A stretch of 10,396 bases of DNA from NCBI GenBank assembly GCA_937872715.1, contig CALMTJ010000137.1:411-10806 (forward strand), written 5' to 3'. Of this stretch, positions 6,437 through 10,396 are shown piece after piece. The translations under genes were made by a program, and so were the position numbers. The notes beneath the pieces were generated by a model that was given only the letters and a program-made list of their open reading frames with translations, had not been told where the DNA came from and ran no database searches. Position 1 is the stretch's first letter, and every line of letters begins with the position of its first letter. Origin of the DNA: an uncultured Methylobacteriaceae bacterium (GTDB lineage: Bacteria > Pseudomonadota > Alphaproteobacteria > Rhizobiales > Beijerinckiaceae).

Positions 6437-7855
6437 ATGGACAACCGAAACGACCTCTGGCGCCACGTCGACCTCGCTAAGGAGCGGCTGATCGCGCTGT
6501 CCGACCGGGTCTGGGGCATGCCGGAGGTCTGCTACACAGAGAGCCGGTCCTGCGCGGAGCACGCGGCCGAGCTCCGCCACCAGGGCTTCCGGGTCACGGA
6601 AGGCGTGGCCGGCATCCCGACCGCCCTGATCGGCGAGGCCGGGGAAGGCGGGCCGGTCATCGCCTTCCTCGGCGAGTACGACGCCCTTCCCGGCCTTTCG
6701 CAGGAGGCCGGGATCGCGGAGCACCGGCCGGTCGAGCCCGGCGGGCACGGCCATGGCTGCGGCCACAACCTCCTCGGCTCGGCCGCCCTTCTCGCCGCGG
6801 CCGCGACCAAGACCTGGCTCGCGGAGCAGGGCCTGCCCGGCCGGGTCCGCTATTACGGCTGCCCGGCGGAGGAAGGCGGGGCCGCCAAGGCCTTCATGGT
6901 GAGGGCCGGCGCCTTCGCGGATGTCGACGTCGCCGTCTCCTGGCACCCGCACAGCTTCTGGGAGGTGACGCCGCCGCTCTCGCTCGCGAACACGCGGGCC
7001 GATTTCATCTTCACGGGCCGCGCTGCGCATGCGGCGGCCGCCCCGTATCTCGGCCGCTCGGCGCTCGACGCCGCCGAGCTGATGAGCGTCGGCGTGAACT
7101 ACATGCGCGAGCACATGCCGAGCGACGCCCGCATCCATTACGCGCTGCTCGACACGGGCGGCATCGCCCCGAACGTCGTCCAGGCCCATGCCCGGGTGCG
7201 CTACTCGATCCGGGCGCGCGACCTTCCCGGGATGCTGGAGCTGGTGGAGCGCGTCCGCAAGGTCGCGGAAGGAGCGGCGCTGATGACGGAAACGGCCGTC
7301 GCCATGCGGGTCGTGTCGGCCGTCTCGGACGTGGTCGGCAACACGCCGCTCGAGGAGAAGCTGCACGCGGTGATGGCCGAGCTCGGCCCGCCGCCCTTCG
7401 ACGACGCGGACCGGGATTTCGCCCGCCGGCTCCAGGCGACCTTCACGGACGGCGACATGGCGGCGATCTGGCGGACGATCGGCCGGAAGCCGACGGACGC
7501 GCCGCTCGCCGACTTCCTCGTCCCCCTCCAGGCGAAGCGGAACCCGGCCATCGGATCGACCGATATCGGGGACGTGAGCTGGGTCGTGCCGACCGTTCAG
7601 GCCCACGCCCCGACCGTCGCGATCGGCACGCCCTTCCACACCTGGCAGGTCGTCGCCCAGGGCAAGGCGCCGGCCGCGCACAAGGCGATGGTGCAGGTGG
7701 CGAAAGCCATGGCGGCGACGGGCGCGGCCGCCCTCACCGACCCGGGTCTCGTCGCCGCCGCCAAGGCCGACCTCGCGGAAAGGGTCGGCCCGAAAGGCTA
7801 CGTCTCGCCGATCCCGCCGGAGGTGGAGCCGCCGCTGACCATGTCGGTGGGCTGA
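6437..7855 (+). CDS. M20 family amidohydrolase, AbgB-like
   Basis: The 472-residue product resembles E. coli AbgB, subunit B of p-aminobenzoyl-glutamate hydrolase, along nearly its whole length as I recall that sequence. Shared blocks are IAFLGEYDALPGLSQEAG (75-92), the metal motif GHGHGCGHNLLG (103-114), YGCPAEEGG (140-148), SWHPH (168-172), GRSALDAAELM (206-216), GGIAPNVVQAHA (241-252), EGAALMTET (278-286), STDIGDVSW (374-382) and GTPFHTWQ (397-404). Likely metal ligands are C108, H110, E145 or E146, H170 and H401. Such enzymes cleave an amide bond in a cytoplasmic substrate. AbgB works with AbgA, and no AbgA-like gene is present, so the substrate may differ; this could be a stand-alone N-acyl amino acid or carbamoyl hydrolase. 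GGGAG nine bases upstream supports the ATG. Confidence 0.93.
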   Translation: MDNRNDLWRHVDLAKERLIALSDRVWGMPEVCYTESRSCAEHAAELRHQGFRVTEGVAGIPTALIGEAGEGGPVIAFLGEYDALPGLSQEAGIAEHRPVEPGGHGHGCGHNLLGSAALLAAAATKTWLAEQGLPGRVRYYGCPAEEGGAAKAFMVRAGAFADVDVAVSWHPHSFWEVTPPLSLANTRADFIFTGRAAHAAAAPYLGRSALDAAELMSVGVNYMREHMPSDARIHYALLDTGGIAPNVVQAHARVRYSIRARDLPGMLELVERVRKVAEGAALMTETAVAMRVVSAVSDVVGNTPLEEKLHAVMAELGPPPFDDADRDFARRLQATFTDGDMAAIWRTIGRKPTDAPLADFLVPLQAKRNPAIGSTDIGDVSWVVPTVQAHAPTVAIGTPFHTWQVVAQGKAPAAHKAMVQVAKAMAATGAAALTDPGLVAAAKADLAERVGPKGYVSPIPPEVEPPLTMSVG

Positions 7856-7860
7856 GAATG

Positions 7861-7886
7861 CCGGCCGGGAGGTGACCTCCGGCCGG
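7861..7886 (+). other. Hairpin between the M20 and hydantoinase-like genes
   Basis: CCGGCCGG (7861-7868) pairs perfectly with CCGGCCGG (7879-7886), and the stem can continue through AG/CT after a one-base G bulge. It begins 5 bases after the M20 stop, and the next start is 41 bases further on. There is no T-run, so it looks like an intra-operon mRNA structure, perhaps tuning the ratio of the two enzymes, more than a full terminator. Confidence 0.5.
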
Positions 7887-7927
7887 GACCGTGCTGGATA
7901 GGCGCGAGAGATCGGACGAGGTCAGGC

Positions 7928-9349
7928 GTGGGCGGGTTCGACACGATCATCCGGGGCGGCACGGTCGCGACGGCGTCCGACACCTTCCGGGCCGATATCG
8001 GCATCCGGGACGGCCGGGTCGCGGCGCTCGGCCTCGATCTCGGCGAGGCCGCGGAGGTGATCGACGCGACGGGGCGGCTCGTGCTGCCGGGCGGCATCGA
8101 CAGCCATGTCCATTTCGCCCAGCCCTCCGGCCCCGGGATCGTGATGGCGGACGGGTTCGAGACAGGCACGCGTTCGGCCGCGGCCGGCGGCAACACGACC
8201 GTCCTGCCGTTCTGCGTGCAGAAGCGCGGCCAGACGCTCCGGGAGGCGCTGAAGGGCTACCATGCCGAGGCCGCCGGGCAGTGCCACGTGGACGTGTCGT
8301 TCCACCTCGTGGTCGCCGACCCGACCGAGCAGGTGCTGGGCCAGGAGCTGCCGGCGCTGGTCGCCGACGGCTACACCTCCTTCAAGGTCTTCATGACCTA
8401 CGAGGGCATGGCGCTGACCGATCTCGAGATGCTCCGCGTCATGTCCGTCGCCCGCGAGACCGGGGCGCTCGTCATGATCCACGCCGAGAATTTTGACGCC
8501 ATCCGGTTCCTGGTCGACAAGCTCGAGCAGGAGGGGAAGACCTCCCCCTATTACCACGCGATCTCCCGGCCGATCCCGGTGGAGCGCGAGGCGACGCACC
8601 GGGCCATCTCGCTGGCCGAGCTCATCGACGTGCCCATCCTCATCGTCCACGTCTCGAACGGCGAGGCGCTGGACGAGATCCGGCGTGCCCAGGTGCGGGG
8701 TCTCAAGGTCATGGGCGAGACCTGCCCGCAATATCTCGTCCTGACGGAGGACGACCTCAAGGACCTCAACATGGAAGGGGCGAAGCTCGTCTGCTCCCCT
8801 CCCCCGCGCGACGAGGCCTCCCAGGCCGAATGCTGGCGCGGCATCGAGACGGGCGTGTTTTCCGTCTTCTCCTCCGACCATTGCCCGTTCCGCTACGAGG
8901 ACGTCCAGGGCAAGCTCAACCCGAACGCCCGCACCTCCTTCCGGTGGGTGCCGAACGGCATTCCCGGCGTCGGGGCGCGGCTGCCCATCCTGTTCTCCGA
9001 AGGCGTGTCGAAGGGCCGGATCGACCTCAACCGCTTCGTGGCCCTCTCGGCCACGAACCACGCCAAAACCTACGGGCTCTACCCCCGCAAGGGCACGATC
9101 GCGATCGGGTCGGACGCCGACATCGCGATCTGGGATCCCGAGCGCCGCCTCACGCTCACGCACGACCTCCTCCAGGACGGGTCCGACTACACGCCCTACG
9201 AGGGGATGGAGATCACGGGCTGGCCCGTCCTCACCATGGTGAGGGGGCGCGTCGTGATGCGGGACGGCGCCGTCGTGGGCCCCAAGGGATACGGCACCTA
9301 CCTGACCCGCGAACGCTCGCCCTACGCGGCGGTCCGCGGCGCGAACTGA
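7928..9349 (+). CDS. Hydantoinase/dihydropyrimidinase-like cyclic amidohydrolase
   Basis: The 473-residue product is a complete cyclic amidohydrolase (TIM barrel) of normal length, expected to open the ring of a hydantoin, dihydropyrimidine or similar cyclic amide in the cytoplasm. The binuclear metal site is intact: H60 and H62 (DSHVHF), K153 (SFKVFM, the lysine that is carboxylated), H185 (IHAEN), H241 (VHVSN) and D317 (SSDHCPF). Y158, S290 (CSPPPR) and N343 (NGIPG) match the substrate-backbone contacts known in the family. The loop after HVHF reads AQPSGPGIVMADGFETGTR, unlike the DMPFGG loop usual in hydantoinases, so the substrate may be different. The start is GTG, supported by GAGG at 7918-7921, six bases away. 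It follows the M20 gene by 72 bp, probably in one operon, and its end overlaps convergent guaD. Confidence 0.9.
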   Translation: MGGFDTIIRGGTVATASDTFRADIGIRDGRVAALGLDLGEAAEVIDATGRLVLPGGIDSHVHFAQPSGPGIVMADGFETGTRSAAAGGNTTVLPFCVQKRGQTLREALKGYHAEAAGQCHVDVSFHLVVADPTEQVLGQELPALVADGYTSFKVFMTYEGMALTDLEMLRVMSVARETGALVMIHAENFDAIRFLVDKLEQEGKTSPYYHAISRPIPVEREATHRAISLAELIDVPILIVHVSNGEALDEIRRAQVRGLKVMGETCPQYLVLTEDDLKDLNMEGAKLVCSPPPRDEASQAECWRGIETGVFSVFSSDHCPFRYEDVQGKLNPNARTSFRWVPNGIPGVGARLPILFSEGVSKGRIDLNRFVALSATNHAKTYGLYPRKGTIAIGSDADIAIWDPERRLTLTHDLLQDGSDYTPYEGMEITGWPVLTMVRGRVVMRDGAVVGPKGYGTYLTRERSPYAAVRGAN

Positions 9350-10396
9350 TCCGGCGCGCGGTCGCGGTCGTAGACGCAGCGGCCGGCCGCCCAGGTCGCC
9401 CGGATTGTGCGGTCGTCCGCGATCGTCATCAGCGCGAAGAGGAGGTCGGCCGCGCTCTCGCACCGCTCCGTCCTGAAGGTGAGGAGCGGCGTCGCCGCGA
9501 GGTCCAGCACGCAGAGGTCGGCGTCATGGCCGACCGCGATGCGGCCGATCCGGTCGTCGAGATGCAGCGCCCGGGCGCCGCCGGCCGTCGCGAGGTGGAA
9601 GGCCCGCACGGCGTGCAGCCGCTCGCCCCGGAGCGCCGCGACCTTGTAGGCCTCACCCATCGTGCGGAGCATGGAGAAGGAGGTGCCGCCGCCGATATCG
9701 GTGCCGAGCCCGACCCGGACCGGACGGCGCGGGTCGGCGGCCGCGTCTTCCAGGCGGAACAGGCCGCTGCCGAGGAAGAGGTTCGAGGTCGGGCAATGCG
9801 CGAGCGCCGCGCCCCGCGCGTGGCAGGTGCAGAGCTCGTCCTCGCCCACGTGGATCGCGTGGCCGAAGACGGAGCGCGGGCCGACGAGCCCGGCATGGTC
9901 GTAGACGTCGAGATAGCTTGACCGGGCGGGGAACAGCTCCCGCACCCAGGCGACCTCCGCTACGTTCTCGGACAGGTGGGTCTGGAGGAAGAGCCCGTCA
10001 TGCTCGCGCAGGAGCTGGCCCGCGGCCTCCAGCTGCGCCTCGCTGGAGGTCGGCGCGAAGCGCGGCGTGACGCAGTAATGCAGCCGTTCCCGGCCGTGCC
10101 AGCGGCGGATCAGCTCGCCGCTCTCGTCGTAGCCCCGCCGGGCGGTGTCGAGGAGCACCGCGGGGGCGTTGCGGTCCATCAGGACCTTGCCGGCGATCAT
10201 GCGCAGGCCGAACGCCTCCGCCTCCGCGAAGAACGCGTCCACCGATTGGGGGTGCACGGTGCAGTACACGGCCGCGGTCGTCGTGCCGTGGCGCAGGAGC
10301 TCGCGGGTGAAGATCGCCGCGACCCGACCGGCATAGGCCTTGTCCGCGAAGGCCGCCTCGACCGGAAAGGTGTAGGTGTCGAGCCAGTCCAGCAGC
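9322..10396 (-). CDS. guaD: Guanine deaminase, N-terminus outside the window
   Basis: GuaD converts guanine to xanthine and ammonia using one zinc ion, linking guanine to the xanthine/urate breakdown route. The window holds 357 C-terminal residues, beginning LLDWLDTYTFPVEAAFAD, and they follow E. coli GuaD closely: TVHPQSVDAFF, AGKVLMDRNAP, LHYCVTPRFAPTS, QTHLSEN, VFGHAIH, HCPTSNLFLGSGLF, GLGTDIGGGTSFSM and DDRTIRATWAAG. The zinc ligands in QTHLSEN, FGHAIH and GTDIG are present. The N-terminal HxH pair and roughly 80 residues lie beyond the right edge. The stop at 9322-9324 lies inside the convergent hydantoinase gene, a 28-bp tail-to-tail overlap. With that neighbour it points to nitrogen recovery from nucleobases or related heterocycles. 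Confidence 0.95.
   Translation of the reverse strand, partial: LLDWLDTYTFPVEAAFADKAYAGRVAAIFTRELLRHGTTTAAVYCTVHPQSVDAFFAEAEAFGLRMIAGKVLMDRNAPAVLLDTARRGYDESGELIRRWHGRERLHYCVTPRFAPTSSEAQLEAAGQLLREHDGLFLQTHLSENVAEVAWVRELFPARSSYLDVYDHAGLVGPRSVFGHAIHVGEDELCTCHARGAALAHCPTSNLFLGSGLFRLEDAAADPRRPVRVGLGTDIGGGTSFSMLRTMGEAYKVAALRGERLHAVRAFHLATAGGARALHLDDRIGRIAVGHDADLCVLDLAATPLLTFRTERCESAADLLFALMTIADDRTIRATWAAGRCVYDRDRAPDQFAPRTAA

Noticed and set aside
7922..9463. 513-codon minus-strand open frame opposite the hydantoinase-like gene, and the 468-codon one at 6275-7681.
   Set aside because: Both are antisense shadows of genes with complete catalytic motifs; their products are Arg/Asp/His-rich and match nothing I know.

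Overview
This G+C-rich window reads as a chromosomal segment of an alphaproteobacterium, most likely in the Hyphomicrobiales (Rhizobiales). The evidence is a 41-residue cysteine-free bL36, two palindromic intergenic repeats of types I recall as common in Methylobacterium and Bradyrhizobium relatives, and the character of the proteins. I cannot fix the genus. No phage, transposase, tRNA, rRNA or CRISPR signal was seen. Every reading frame that looks real is intact, apart from the two cut by the window edges.

Left third (1-2374), housekeeping. A fumarylacetoacetate-hydrolase-family gene (minus strand) runs off the left edge. Next is the small ribosomal protein gene rpmJ (plus), then an imperfect palindromic repeat, then leuB (plus; 3-isopropylmalate dehydrogenase of leucine synthesis). 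A paired-hairpin repeat separates leuB from a convergent gene for a small exported protein of unknown function (minus).

Middle (2530-6246), an ABC importer operon on the minus strand. In transcription order it encodes a Tat-exported family 5 solute-binding protein, a DppB-type permease and a DppC-type permease. A perfect 12-bp hairpin lies between the binding-protein gene and the first permease gene. No ATPase gene is present in the window.

Right third (6437-10396), catabolic hydrolases. Divergent from the importer is a plus-strand pair: an M20 amidohydrolase strongly resembling AbgB (p-aminobenzoyl-glutamate hydrolase subunit B) and a hydantoinase/dihydropyrimidinase-like cyclic amidohydrolase. 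Convergent with the pair, and overlapping its end by 28 bp, is guaD (guanine deaminase, minus strand), cut by the right edge.

Taken together, the importer, amidohydrolase, cyclic amidohydrolase and guanine deaminase look like a locus for taking up and breaking down nitrogen-rich small molecules (purine, pyrimidine, hydantoin, or possibly folate/pterin breakdown products). That joint role is inferred from family membership and gene order. The importer's substrate cannot be read from the sequence. I did not find a clearly new type of system. The best candidates for a second look are the substrate of this catabolic cluster, the divergent hydantoinase and the small exported protein.
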